This document shows, one piece after another, positions 46,433-57,199 of a stretch of DNA of 64,000 nucleotides. Location of the stretch: assembly GCA_021018815.1 (NCBI GenBank), contig JAITYX010000022.1, forward strand, positions 496,001 through 560,000, read 5' to 3'. Origin of the DNA: Talinum fruticosum. Lineage: Eukaryota > Streptophyta > Magnoliopsida > Caryophyllales > Talinaceae. The notes below the pieces were generated by a model. The model ran no database searches. It worked only from the letters and a program-made list of their open reading frames with translations, and had not been told where the DNA came from. The translations under genes and the position numbers were made by a program. Position 1 is the first letter of the stretch; the number at the start of each line of letters is the position of its first letter.

Positions 46433-46633
46433 GGCTTACGGGCTTAGTACTCTATGTTTTTTCTCTTTTTCCTAGCCTTATAATATAAGGCGTGTCGATG
46501 AACTGAATTAACTCCATTTTTTTTATATATTTTTTCAACCTTATAATCCTAGGTATTTTTTGGTTATATTTTAATTGTTTTTCATTGTTATAATTGTTTA
46601 AAGTGAGTGAATTGTGTTTATTATTGTCATTTC

Positions 46634-49334
46634 AATGGAGGATCCACCGATACCGGGTTCGGGTTCGGGTTCGGGTTCAATCTCATCTAGATCGTTAGAC
46701 CTCGGAAGAAAGTATGACACACAAGATGAGAGCAATAAATATAGTTTCTTTTGCAACTTTTGTGGAGTTAAGACCATGGGGGAGTGTTTCGACTTAAACA
46801 ACATTTGGTTGGTAGATATCGAAATATATTAGGTTGTAAGAAGGTTCCCGAGCATCTTAGGGAAGAAATTCAAGAATTCATGGATAAAAAGAAATCATGG
46901 AAAGAGAGTTTTGAAATGTTGAGTAAAATGCAACAAAGTTACGATGTTGATGATGATGAAGATGATGAATGTATTGAGATGAATCCTAGAAGTGGTGGGA
47001 ATGGGGTAGAAAAGGGAAGTAATAGCATGCCTCATAAGACACCAAAGCAAAAAGGTCCAATGGATATGTACTTTACTCCTAAGCCGACCAATGTGAAGGG
47101 CAAAAAGGATCAAGGGAGGGAAAGAATATTTAATGAGCTATGCAAGAAAGAGTTGAGAGAAAAAGCTTGCAGAGACTTAGCTAGGTGGTTTTATGATGCT
47201 CGGCATTCCTTTCCGTGCGGCTACACTTGATAGCTTTGCTATTGCCATGGAATCGCTTGGTCGATTTGGTCCTGGATTAAAACCACCTTCTATGTATGAG
47301 TTGAGAGTTCCATTCCTTAAGAAAGAAGTGGAGGACACCGAGAAGGTAATGAATGAGCATAAGAAAGAATGTGCGTAAGTAGGTTGTTCTATCTTATCCG
47401 ATGGATGCCGTGATACCACCGTTCAAAAAATATTATCAACTTTCTTATGAACTCTCCAAAAGGGCCAGTCTTCATTAGATCAATGGATGTTTCGAAGTTG
47501 TAAAAGATTCAAATCTTTTGTTCAACGTTCTTGATCGGATGGTGGAAGAGATTGGAAAGTAAAATGTGGTCCAGTGGTGACCGACAATGCATCCAATTAT
47601 GTTAAGGCAGTAAGAAAAATTGTTCCCCAATGTTATAATATATAATTTCTATTACTTAGCTCCTTAATATAAATTTCTAAAATTATAAGTTCTATTATAA
47701 TTTTATTTTAGGGAAATTGTTGATGGCTCGGAGGAAACATCTCTTTTGGACTCCATGGCCGCACATTGCATTGATCCGATGTTGGAAGATATTGGAAAAC
47801 ATATTGGAAAAGTCAAGAGTGCTCTAAAGAAGAGTATGACCATCAATGCATATATCTATAATTCTGTTGCCCTTGTGAACTTGATAAGGCGATTCACTAA
47901 TCAAATGAACTTGCATAGGCCTGTCATGACTAGATTTGCAACATCATTTATCACTCTTTCCTCTATTCACAAACAAAAAAACAATTTGAGAAAGATGGTA
48001 ACTTCTCAAGAGTGGAGCATAAGCAAATGGGCAAAGGATGGTGGAGGAAAGAAGATAACAAGTTATATCTTGCAAGATAAATATTGGAAGAATGTCCTTT
48101 ATGCTCTTAAATTGGCAGGGCCTCTTGTCAAGGTTTTTGCACGGTTGATGGAGAGAAAAAGCCACCAATGGGTTCTATATATGAGGTTATGGATAAAGGT
48201 AAGGAGGCTATGGATAAAGCTAAGGAGGCTATTGCTAATAACTTTTAACATAAGGAGGAGAATTATGAGGAGGCATTTAAGTATATTGATAAAAGATGGG
48301 AATGTCAACTTCATCAACCTTTAGATGCGACAGGCCACTATTTGAATCCGGAGATCTATTATCCAAATGCAAGTGCTATTGAAGAGAGTCATGAAGTGAA
48401 AGATGGTTTGTTTGATTGCATTTTAAGGATGATTCCGGATATCACAATCCAAGATAATGTGACTTCGGAATTGCAATCATACGTAAATGCCAATGGTCTC
48501 TTTGGAAAGCCATTGACTATAAGGCAAAGGAATACAATACCTCCCGGTAATAAATTTTATTGCTAAAGCTAATCTTCACAATGAATCAACCTTACAAAGT
48601 TGTTAATTAAACTAAGGTTTTTGTGAATAGGTGAATGGTGGACTCGATATGGATCATCGACACCAAATTTGAGGAAGTTTGCCATTAAGATTCTTAGCCT
48701 CACTTGTAGTGCAACGGGATGCGAGAGGAATTGGGATGTTTTTCAAGCACGTAAGTTATAACTTTCAAAATTTTTATATTAGGATATTAAAAAAATTAGT
48801 TTATTAGTGAATAATTATGCCCGCTTACTTAGTTAACAACTTTACACCAACAAGAGAAATAGATTGGAACAATCCCAATTGAATGATTTGGTATTTGTCA
48901 AATCAAATCGTGCACTCGAAGCGCAGACGCCAAGAAAATTCCAAAGATCCCATTTTCTTAAGAGAAATTGATGAGAGCAATGAATGGTTGTTGGGAAGGA
49001 TGGAAGATGATTCGGATGGCTATGATTTTGTATTTGAGGGATATACTTGGACTTAGGCGGCCGTTGCTCAAGCTTCGGGGCAAATGAGCCTCGTTATGGT
49101 ACGAGGAGGGGTAGAGGATCATCTAATACCATTAGAGCATCAGCGAAGGACAAAGGGAAAGCTCCTACCCAAGCCTCTAGTTCTAAATCTTCTCGAGTTC
49201 GATTGGAATTGATTGATGAAGACGAGGAAGAGGAATTTCAAGAGGATGAGGATGAAGAGGAGTTGAATTTGGAATTAGATGATGATGATATGGAGGCAGA
49301 GCATGTAGTGTTAGATGATAATGATGATGCTTAG
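46634..49334 (+). pseudogene. Degenerate hAT transposase (BED finger, DUF659-like core, hATC dimerisation)
   Basis: A start at 46,634 (MEDPPIPGSGSGSG) leads to a BED zinc finger (FFCNFCGVKTM, frameshift, GVFRLKQHLVG; 46,740-46,815). A Lys-rich linker follows, with PKQKGPMDMYFTPKP near 47,040. The DUF659-type transposase core comes next (SLGRFGPGLKPPSMYELRVP, about 47,250-47,315; VTDNASNYVKAV, about 47,578-47,612; AAHCIDPMLEDIGKHIGKV, about 47,758-47,815). The hAT C-terminal dimerisation domain follows (WWTRYGSSTPNLRKFAIKIL, SATGCERNWDVFQ, KKRNRLEQSQLNDLV; about 48,630-48,910). An acidic tail (DEDEEEEFQEDEDEEEL) ends at 49,334. Frameshifts near 46,778, 47,220, 47,400-47,560, 48,150 and 48,245 break the frame. 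Some gaps may be introns. It is probably inactive but recently so, as the domains remain readable. Confidence 0.85.
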
Positions 49335-50144
49335 TTCACCTATATGGGGAGGGGGTTTACAAACTATGCTTTGTGTGTTGTTTTCTATGACTATGCTTGC
49401 TTGCTTGTTTTTTAGACTTTCAAGTGTATGTTTTGAGATATTTGAATGTCCGATTTCGGTTTTTAAGAATATGTGGTGCTTTTAGTGGGTAAAATATTGT
49501 CTAAACACTGTTTTGATGTGCTATCTTACTTATTTATAAAAAATATAGGTTGGGAATGAATTTCAAGTATTTTTATGTAAAAAGTGCGTCTCGCTCCAAA
49601 AGCCCGTGCCCCGGGCTCCGGGACCGTGCGCGTTTTTTGCGCCTTGCGCTTTTTAATCTAAGTATACTAAACTCTCCTCCAACTTACTTGATGATGATGA
49701 GGAATACCCACTAACTTGCTGCCCACTCATCAAGTTATTGCTCCTAAAATTACCGCACAATTCATTGCCCACAACTCCACATTCATCGCCCAACTCTCAC
49801 GTGAAGACCCACTTAATTTCCTGCAAACAATCCCCGATGCCAATCCCTTAATAACCGGGACTAAAGTCCCTTTAGTCCTCCGTAACCACTCCACAAGCTC
49901 CACTAAAAGTCTGCAGTTAATGCTGCCCACAACCATTAAAATTAGCGACAGAAAATAGTCCATGAAAAAGAAGCATAACATCCAGGTTGGCATGTCCGTG
50001 CCATGAGGCACGGACACCACCGTGCCTATTTACTCGCCCACTTTCTTGCACGACCGGCTGGGTATGGCACGATTGAGATGATTTTACGCTTGAGCATGCC
50101 ACTTTTTGCAAGCAATATTGTTAGGATTTGAGACACTCCTAACA

Positions 50145-50779
50145 AGAAGAAGATATATGACCTAATTGCTATGGTGCTTTATATCAAGAGAGTTGCAATG
50201 AACTGGTCATAAGCGTTGTAATTTTGAAATACTCGGTAGAAGGAAAGGTATAAGAATTTGATAGTTATTATGATTGTTCCTTAGTAAAGACAAATATTTA
50301 AAGTTGTGGTTGGTTGTGAGGAGATGTGCATAACTTAAATTACATAAGAGTAGTTAACTAAGAAGAGCATATACTTTTAAAATGTAACTGAATTCATAAT
50401 CTATTTATTAGGAATTATGTACAATGTGTCTTATTGCTTTTTTGTTCCTAAAAATCCAATGGATGTTGTTTAACTTACTTTAATCATGAATCATGGCAAG
50501 CCTAGAGAGACCAAAGGTTTATGCATATATGAAGATCATTTAAGGGTTTATGTACATAATTGTTGTTACACCTTTTATGTTGACTAAAATGTTTAATTAT
50601 ATTAATATTTTTTTATCATGTACGTTCTTTTTGTGAAAATTATGTACATTTATGTTCATGTATGTATATTTTAGATAATTGATAGATGTTTAAAAACTAA
50701 ATGCTCATATTTGTGTTCTTATAATTCTATTCTTGCTCTCCTTTAAGAAATAGGGATAAAGATATTTCATCCATCCCTT
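50145..50779. other. Intergenic AT-rich DNA
   Basis: No exon or transposon end could be supported between the candidate LTR and the small MITE that follows. Confidence 0.4.
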
Positions 50780-50994
50780 CATGGGTAAAGGTGGGATGTG
50801 GATCGATTTGGCTTGTAGGTACCAAGTGCTTCCACCAGGTTAAACCCAACTAGGTCCACGGTCCACGAGGATATGGGTCAACCCACAACCTATCTCGCCT
50901 AACCACATTTACTAACCGGTATGATTTTGAACTTGTAAACCCACGGTTTACTAGCTATTAACTCAACTTAGCCCACATCCCACCTTTATTCATG
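50780..50994. mobile_element. Small MITE with ~22-bp inverted ends
   Basis: The left end CATGGGTAAAGGTGGGATG and the reverse complement of the right end CATGAATAAAGGTGGGATG agree at all but two positions, and the match continues through TGG. The element is ~215 bp and non-coding, with an interior of AACCCA/TGGGTT-type words. The target duplication is not evident. The class is uncertain (hAT-like most likely). Confidence 0.65.
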
Positions 50995-51299
50995 GGCTAA
51001 CAAAAAAATTGAATGAGATTTTGACCTAATAATTGAGGCTAAGATTACTATTTATTATTTTATTACAACAAAAAATTTATCCATTTATAAAATTTAAACT
51101 TGAGTCCTTATTCATGAGAAATGAGTGAGAAATCACTTGAATAAATAAACCCACATTGGTATGTAGGCTCCGTATGGTCTAATTTGTAGGAAAATAAATA
51201 CAAAAATTGAATTGTACTGCCGAAAAATAAAAAAGAAAATAAAAGCAAAAGATAAAAATAAAACAACAATGGTGAGGGCATAATTGGTAATTTTACAGG

Positions 51300-51477
51300 A
51301 AAAATGTTAGTTGAGATTTGGGAAGAGCGTAGTACGCCAGGAGTATACTCCATTAACACTTTACTGAGTGGCAAAATAGAAGAAAAGGGCACAAAAGCAA
51401 CCCTAGAAATTCCACTTTCTCCGACCTTTGACCGGCGAATTTCCGGCACTGTCACCTTCACCGGCGATTATATCCCG
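51300..51477 (+). other. Possible orphan first exon or promoter
   Basis: A short island of higher GC content holds AACCCTAG (telo-box-like, about 51,399-51,406), a CCGGCG-rich stretch and a good donor (CCCGGTGAGAATTTC, about 51,474-51,488), followed by T-rich intron-like sequence. It looks like the 5' exon of a plant transcript. One frame (71 codons from 51,304) is open but not recognised. No downstream exons could be matched, so it may be a leader exon of an untraced or non-coding transcript. Confidence 0.35.
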
Positions 51478-51487
51478 GTGAGAATTT

Positions 51488-53336
51488 CTATTTCTCTATC
51501 TCTCTGCGTCAATTCGTAATCTTGAATTCGGGTATTCATCGATCAAATTAGTCGTCAATCTGGGATCAGTGTCACCGTTTGTACCCTGTAATTTTGTTGA
51601 ATTCTTGCATTTTTGTTGCAAAATCGATTGCTAATTGCTCAGCATTCATTCTTTTCGGTTGTTGTTCTAATCAATGTGGATTGCGTTTGTGTTGTTTATC
51701 TATGCTCTCATTTTTGCGTGGTGGATTTGGAAGTTTCATATGAGGTGAATGTTTTCTGGAGATGTGAGTAAACTTGATGGTAGAATAATGATTGAGCTAA
51801 ATTTTTCCTGTTGGTGCTCGAATCTGACATGACTGTCTCACTTGCTAAAGGAAATTTACATTTTTTAATATTGTAAGTAGTGTGTGAAGGGTTGAATTGT
51901 GAAGCTAATTGTTCACTATGGAATTAATTGTAGAATAGAGTATGTTCTGACTACGTTACTTGGGTCTCGTCACTTGCTTAAGCGTACTTGTATCGGACGC
52001 TTGATCCTTGGGCATGAGTATGACTTATGACGCTTGAACTTCATATCAGACTAATTCTCGAGGTTTATTGAAGTGGTGGAGTCTGACATTTGGACATTCA
52101 TCTGTATCAGACACTTGTATCTAAGCCATAGCATTCTGATGCATCATGAGGGGAAGTGGGACTTCTTGCCCTCGGGAATCTGAAGGCTATGGGGACAGTT
52201 TGGACCCCTGACATCATTCATCGATCTCCAAAAAAGGCAGATTTAAGTCCCTAAGTCCCACCTCACATTCTCTCACAATATCAACCACATTAATGTGCTA
52301 TTTGGGGTCGGAAAAGAATCTGAATTTGGGTCATTTAAAGGGCAGCTAAGAGCTGGTACATAGAATTGAAGAGAGAAGATCTCCAATTCGGTTCAAGAGG
52401 CTAGAGTTTCAATTCTACCTTCTATATATGTGTTTTAACTAGTTTGAAGAGGAAATCAAGGTGGGTACTCCAATTCCTACCTAAAACCCAATTATTTCTA
52501 AATAAGCTGTGTGTTTATGGTGTGGCATGTTGGTGTTGAGGTTAAATTTATCTGGAATTAGAATGCACATGGTAGAGTTCTCAGTTAAAGGTCTTTGACA
52601 TGTCGAAAATAAGAGGGTGAATTTTTGATGGGTTGTTATTTGTGATGATAATTTCGTTGGTGGTTTGATTATATAATTATTGTTTAATTGGTTTCTGGGA
52701 GATTGGAATTGGTTTCCAGGATATTGGAACATTAATGGATTGAGCATGAAGCTAAAGTTAAGGCTATTAGGGATGGAATGCTGCCCACGAGAGAGGGGGA
52801 GGTGACGAGGGGAGGTGGAGGGGTTTACTACTGCTGCACAGGGAAGTCACTGCCCAGTAATAGTAGCAGCAGCAAATCAGGGTATGCTGCCTGGTTTAGC
52901 CGGAACCTGTTCTGCAGTCAACTTGTCCATCTGGGCCTGATCAGTGGATCTCCTATCTTGGGCTGTTGTGCTGTCTTGTGTGTGTGTGTGTAGACTGTAA
53001 CTAGGCAGAACGTGTGGAAAATAATTGTGGGAGGAAGAGTTCCTATGTAAGTTTCTAACTTCCTATGAAAAGGAACATTATCAGTTATTGTGTTTGACAA
53101 GCCAGTTAGACCCCTTAAGGCAACCCTTCGGATATGGTGTAATTCTTTATCTTTATCAAGTTTGACATTAACGGGTGTATTTGTGAATTGCATTGATAAG
53201 TTCCAAGGTTTGACTTAAGGGCCTGTTTGAACTTATATAAAACCTATAATCTCTCGCTTCTGTTCGGTTCTATTCATTTACGTTCGTTTCGTTTTAGGTC
53301 ATTATAATAATAATAACATGGATATTATGATGATTA
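51488..53336. other. Intron-like or intergenic DNA with a diverged MITE copy
   Basis: T-rich, intron-like sequence follows the orphan exon. Between about 51,953 and 52,140 lies text (CTACGTTACTTGGGTCTCG, ATCGGACGCTTG, ATCAGACACTTG) resembling the foldback element at 62,161-62,346 (CTATGTTACTCTGACTC, ATCGGACACCCTTA). It is probably an old copy of the same MITE family. No coding exon is recognised. Around 52,770-52,990 a GC-richer patch has a 71-codon open frame without known domain and a (TG)n run. Confidence 0.4.
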
Positions 53337-53591
53337 TATTGGATTGGAATAATACAAACTTTGGGGGTATTGGCCAAATTTAATACGAATAATTTACTTG
53401 GCTGCGAACAGAACCAACTTTGAGGCTATTTTCTAATATCAAAACGCCACTCGAGTTTTATGGGCGGCCACTCGTCGGAAATTTGACGTGGCAAATTTTT
53501 TGACACGTGGACGGCGAGAGTCAATTTTTTGACTAAATTTATGAGATATAGTCACAGCTATTGGGGGGAATTAAAGGCTTATCCCGTAAAC

Positions 53592-53895
53592 CGAGAGAGA
53601 GAGAGAGAAGCGAAGAGAGGGAAGTGGGGGTCGGGAGCGACAGGAAGAGCGAGAGAACAAAGGAGCGAGAGAAGTAAAGAGCGAGAAAGGGAAGAAGAAG
53701 AAGCGGAGAAGAGAAACCGAACGAGAAAGGGAGAGCGAGCAGAGAGGCCGAGAGATTCGAGAGGAAGAGGAACAACGACAAGCGGATATCGGGAGAGAGA
53801 TCGAGAGACCGAGAGATAAAGGAAGCGGAACAAGAAAGAAGAAGAGGGGAACGAGAGACTCGCAGAAAGACAAAGCGAGAACGAGAAGAACATTC
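53592..53895. repeat. Purine-rich tract inside the MULE
   Basis: About 300 bases of almost pure A and G on the + strand (GAGAGAGAGAGAGAAGCGAAG, AAGAAGAAGCGGAGAAG) lie just inside the left terminal repeat. A second, shorter purine block lies at about 54,790-55,015. Open frames on the opposite strand read as Ser/Leu/Phe low complexity and are not genes. Confidence 0.85.
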
Positions 53896-54268
53896 CAAAA
53901 TCGCATCAATGGTGGGTGGTGACTTTTGGGAGCGAAACCAACATTCCAAAATCCAAAATCCAAAATCCAAAACCTTCATTCATTGCTTCATGGGAATGGC
54001 AGATTTCTCTCATCTCCCATGATTTTACAAGGTTGATTCTTTCACGGATCCTCGTATCAACTTCTCTCGACCCAAATTCTATCTCCCGCAAGTTCGACGC
54101 GGGCACAGGACTCCAATTTTCACCCTGAATTGCTTCATTTTTCGTAGTTTTGCGCTAATTCTGCATTTCCAGGGCATTGTTTTTGAGTTAGGGTTACCTC
54201 TCTTTCTAGCTCTTTGCAGTTCCTGCAATTCGAGGGCGGTGCTTCAACCCGCCAAGTTTTTTGTTTGA

Positions 54269-54980
54269 ATGGGTCAGTCCCGTGCTGTCCCTCAGTCTAT
54301 TGATGATGATTCCAACCAAAGGTTTGTTGAATTTCTACTAGAAATTTGTGAATGAAACTTTTTTTGTTTTTACAACTTCAATTTGGTCCCTTTTAACGGA
54401 TGATTGACGGAATTGGTGTTTTGTTTTTTGAAGAAAGAATTGGTGTTGTTATGCTTGTTGATTTTGAGGGGGTGTAAGTGTTGGGATTGTTGAGCTGCTG
54501 CTCGACCTTTTGCTAAATTTCAACCCCATCTAAATTCAACAATCAATTTGCTCAAAAAACCAAACTTTGCTCGCTTTTGACCCAGATTCGAAGAAAGGCT
54601 GGGACTTGAGTTTCGAAATGGAAAATGGAAAAATCTAAACTTCTGGGTTGCTCAGTGAAATCTGACCCACTTGGGATTTCAGCAGCAAGTCTACTGTTTC
54701 AGTTCGCCCCGTGGTGGGGCGGAGGTTTAGGAAGATGAAGATTCCCAAATGGCAGGTGTTGCAATCAACGAAAGCGCGATTAGTTAACTACCCTGAGGAG
54801 GAGAAAAAAAATGACCAGAGGACTGATTTGGGGGAGAAGAGACAGAGACAAGAAAGGGGGAAGGGGAGAAGATGGTGGGGGAAGTGGAGAGCAAGGAGGA
54901 GGATGAGAGAGAGAGAGAGGGAGGAGAGTTTTCTGGGTTTAGATGATTTGGTTTACAGGGAGAAGAGAGAGAGAGCATGA
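54269..54980 (+). CDS. Spliced internal ORF of the MULE, possibly a captured gene 5' end (116 aa)
   Basis: Exon 1 (54,269-54,321) starts MGQSRAVPQSIDDDSNQ after a leader-like stretch. It ends in AG|GTTTGT. Exon 2 (54,683-54,980) follows a TTTCAG acceptor and joins in phase (SSKSTVSVRPVVGRRFRKMK...). The second half becomes an Arg/Glu-rich low-complexity tail derived from the purine block and stops at a TGA. The start and the first ~45 residues look like the N-terminus of a host protein I cannot name. The rest looks like readthrough into filler. It is surrounded by ~225-bp MULE inverted repeats. Whether it is expressed is unknown. Confidence 0.4.
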
Positions 54981-55284
54981 GAGGGATAAAGCAGGGGAAG
55001 AGAGATAGAGAATAGCAGAGTTAATGAGGTTTTTAATTTTTTTAAAAAAATTTCTTTCATAGCTGGGAGTTATATCTCATAAAATTAGTCAAAAAATTGA
55101 CTCTCGCCGTCCACATGTCAAAAAAATTGCCATGTTAGATATCCAACGAGTCGCCGCCCACAAAACTCGATGGCGTTCGATATTGGAAAATAGCCTCAAA
55201 GTTGGTTATGTTCGTAGACAAGGAAATTGTTCGTATTAAATTTGGCTAATACCACCAAAGTTTGTATTATTCCCATCCAATATT

Positions 55285-55465
55285 CCTTATTATTATCGAT
55301 ATTATTATTATTATTTTAATAATATTATTATTTTTGGTAAGAATCATTGTTGTTATTATTATTATTATCATTATTATTACTGTCATTATTATGAAAAATT
55401 ATTATTATTATTATTAATCATCATAATTATTATTTTTGTTGTTATTGTTATTATTATTATTTTTC
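55285..55465. repeat. Degenerate (ATT)n microsatellite beside the MULE
   Basis: Runs of ATT with interruptions (TTATTATTATTATTTT, TTATTATTATTATCA) flank the right end of the MULE. A similar but short AATAATAATAA lies just outside the left end (about 53,304-53,314). The element may have inserted into a TAA/TTA-rich site. Confidence 0.8.
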
Positions 55466-57190
55466 TTATAAATTTTTTTTATTTGAGAAACATTATAATA
55501 AAAATGAATATTTTAAAATATAAATAATAAATTTTCAAATATTCATTATTCACCAAATATTCGATATTGTGAAATATAATATCTTTAACTGTTCGTTTCT
55601 GGTGGTTTTTGTTCGTTTTTATTTTTATTTATCTTTCGGTGTGTTTTTTATGTAACTTCGAATATGGCCAAGTATTTGCTTAATTCTGTAAAATTATAGA
55701 GAATATGGTTTTAAAGAAGGTCGGGAAGCCAATTATTTTGAATGAGATGTTTTATTCTCTATGTTGCCAAAGAGCAGGGAGAACGCTGGATGTGTTGTTA
55801 TTGTGCCCATTGGGATGACTTCTTTGATGAAATGAGTTACGAACATTTGTTTCGCATATTAGGATTGCCTAGTGCACTCTGTAAGATTGTGGTCACCCTG
55901 GACTGGCGGGATAGATTTCATGGGTCCAATATCCTAGTTGACATTGTTGTGTAGGTTAACTATTAATTCGACTGTGTGGGTTAATTTTCAAACCTGATGA
56001 GGATATGTTTTATGCTTCCACGACCCCGCTACAGTTTCCTTAAGTTTAGCAGTCCGACAGGGGATGCTTCTCCCTTGACTTAAGGGTCTACCATTATATG
56101 AGGTTTATTGCCAATAAAGAGGTCGAGTTATACGAGGTGTATTGCCAATAAAAGGTCGAGTTTAACTGCAAAACATTTGTAGAAAATTGGACATATTAAT
56201 TATGAGTTGTGTCTTTGTTATTAACTTTTATATGCTTGAGTTAGGTGGATTATAACTTGTAGTCAAGCTACTATCCTATTACTAATTGTATGCGTGGAAA
56301 AGATTCCGCTTTGGGAGGTCAAGATTCCCGGTCTCTGTTGAGTGGCTAGCTGCTCATCCTCTAACTTCCTTTTTCCTTATCCCTTTTCCAGATGCAGGCA
56401 CTACATGAGGCCCTTTTACACTGTTTTCATGCATGCATTGGATGTTTGTAGCTTCTTTGAAGTAATCATGTGCATATCATTTTTCTTGTGCTTGGTCGAT
56501 GGAATGCACTGTTAGATGGTGTAAATAAGACATAATGGCTGTTAATTTTGTGTGCTTGGTGTAATTTTGGTATAGTAGCTTGTGTATCAATTATTTAGTA
56601 GCAAGATAGCTCGTAATTATACAATTAGGTGTACATGGCTTATAATTAAACAAGGTGTAAGTAATTTCCTTGCAGCTCTGAGTGTGTGGGTTCCCCCCTC
56701 TCTCCCTGTGGATAAACATAGTTCAAATTATCAGTTCCTGGCTAATATTGGTACAGACAGATCTTGGGGGATGTAAGTCCTAGCACTCCGGTGCCTCTCC
56801 TGTAGATTTATAGTTTAGTTGTAGCTGAATGTCCATGTATAAAAGCACAACATGACAGGTGTAGATTTATCAATTAGTAAACATAAGCATAAATTTGGTC
56901 AAAATGTAGGGTGGACTCTTGCATATTTTATTTCATTGGCTATTTCTATGATACACACTCTGGAAATGACTAAATTAGGTGCTTTGTACTATAAGGCTTT
57001 GTTTGATTCTTAGAAAAATAAATGGAAAGAAAAAAAATTGCGAAATCATTTTTCTTTTCCCATGTTTGATTTAAGAAAAATTACTAAGAAAAAATGTGGG
57101 GAGAAAATGTGATGGAAAACTGACTAAAACCGAGCAGTACTGTTTTCCTTTCAAAATTGTAAGGACAATGCTGGTCCCCGGCCCTCCCTT
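55466..57190. other. Intergenic DNA upstream of TGD2
   Basis: No firm gene. A 70-codon frame at 55,742-55,954 (MRCFILYVAKEQGERWM...) and a 64-codon frame at 56,582 have no recognisable domains. Between 56,060 and 56,165 the phrase ATACGAGGTGTATTGCCAATAAA / ATGAGGTTTATTGCCAATAAA, followed by GGTCGAGTT, is repeated (period ~48 bp). Confidence 0.45.
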
Positions 57191-57199
57191 TCTCCTATT

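Larger units (their letters stand above)
45844..49662 (+). mobile_element. hAT transposon with TIRs and perfect 8-bp target duplication
   Basis: The left end TTTAGTTTAAAAAGCG and the reverse complement of the right end CTTAGATTAAAAAGCG agree at 14 of 16 positions. TATACTAA flanks both sides exactly (45,836-45,843 and 49,663-49,670), the 8-bp duplication diagnostic of hAT insertion. Both subterminal regions are rich in GCGC/CCCGGG words (for example AAAGCCCGGGAGC and GCCCGTGCCCCGGGC), possible transposase-binding sites. The interior carries a + strand transposase gene, now broken. The element is ~3.8 kb, a usual full length. Confidence 0.88.
45441..50144. mobile_element. Candidate solo LTR, split by a hAT transposon
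   Basis: TGTTAGGA at 45,441 pairs with TCCTAACA at 50,137-50,144, the short TG...CA inverted ends expected of an LTR. Removing the inserted hAT and one copy of its target site leaves about 880 bp. The left arm contains AAAAACCCAATTCGGGAAAA text of the kind seen in plant retrotransposon LTR/leader regions, duplicated with a 43-bp period (45,528-45,614). The flanks GCAAG and AGAAG match at only three of five bases. A second TGTTAGGA at 50,109-50,116 leaves the right edge uncertain. Confidence 0.4.
53337..55282. mobile_element. Mutator-like element with ~225-bp TIRs (Pack-MULE candidate)
   Basis: The left arm 53,337-53,562 and the inverted right arm 55,058-55,282 match at roughly 85-90%. Shared landmarks are AATAATACAAACTTTGG, CCAACTTTGAGGCTATTTTC, GTGGACGGCGAGAGTCAATT, TTTTTTGACTAA and ATGAGATATA. 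Long, well-preserved terminal repeats around unrelated GC-richer sequence are the mark of MULEs. The element is ~1.95 kb. No MURA transposase is present. The interior carries a two-exon spliced frame (listed separately) and a long purine tract. The 9-bp target duplication is not obvious, so the outer edges may be off by a few bases. Confidence 0.8.

Noticed and set aside
46121..46447. A 108-codon + frame before the hAT transposase
   Set aside because: Low-complexity translation of a TTC-rich tract; the BED-domain frame starts later at 46,634.
52778..52993. A 71-codon GC-rich frame between orphan exon and MULE
   Set aside because: No similarity recognised and no splice link to the exon-like island at 51,300; includes a TG repeat.
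53539..53979. Minus-strand frames of 104-146 codons
   Set aside because: They are the reverse reading of a purine tract (Ser/Leu/Phe/Arg low complexity) inside a MULE.
55742..55954. A 70-codon open frame with several Cys/Trp residues
   Set aside because: No recognisable domain, no flanking splice logic and no homologous neighbour; left as intergenic.
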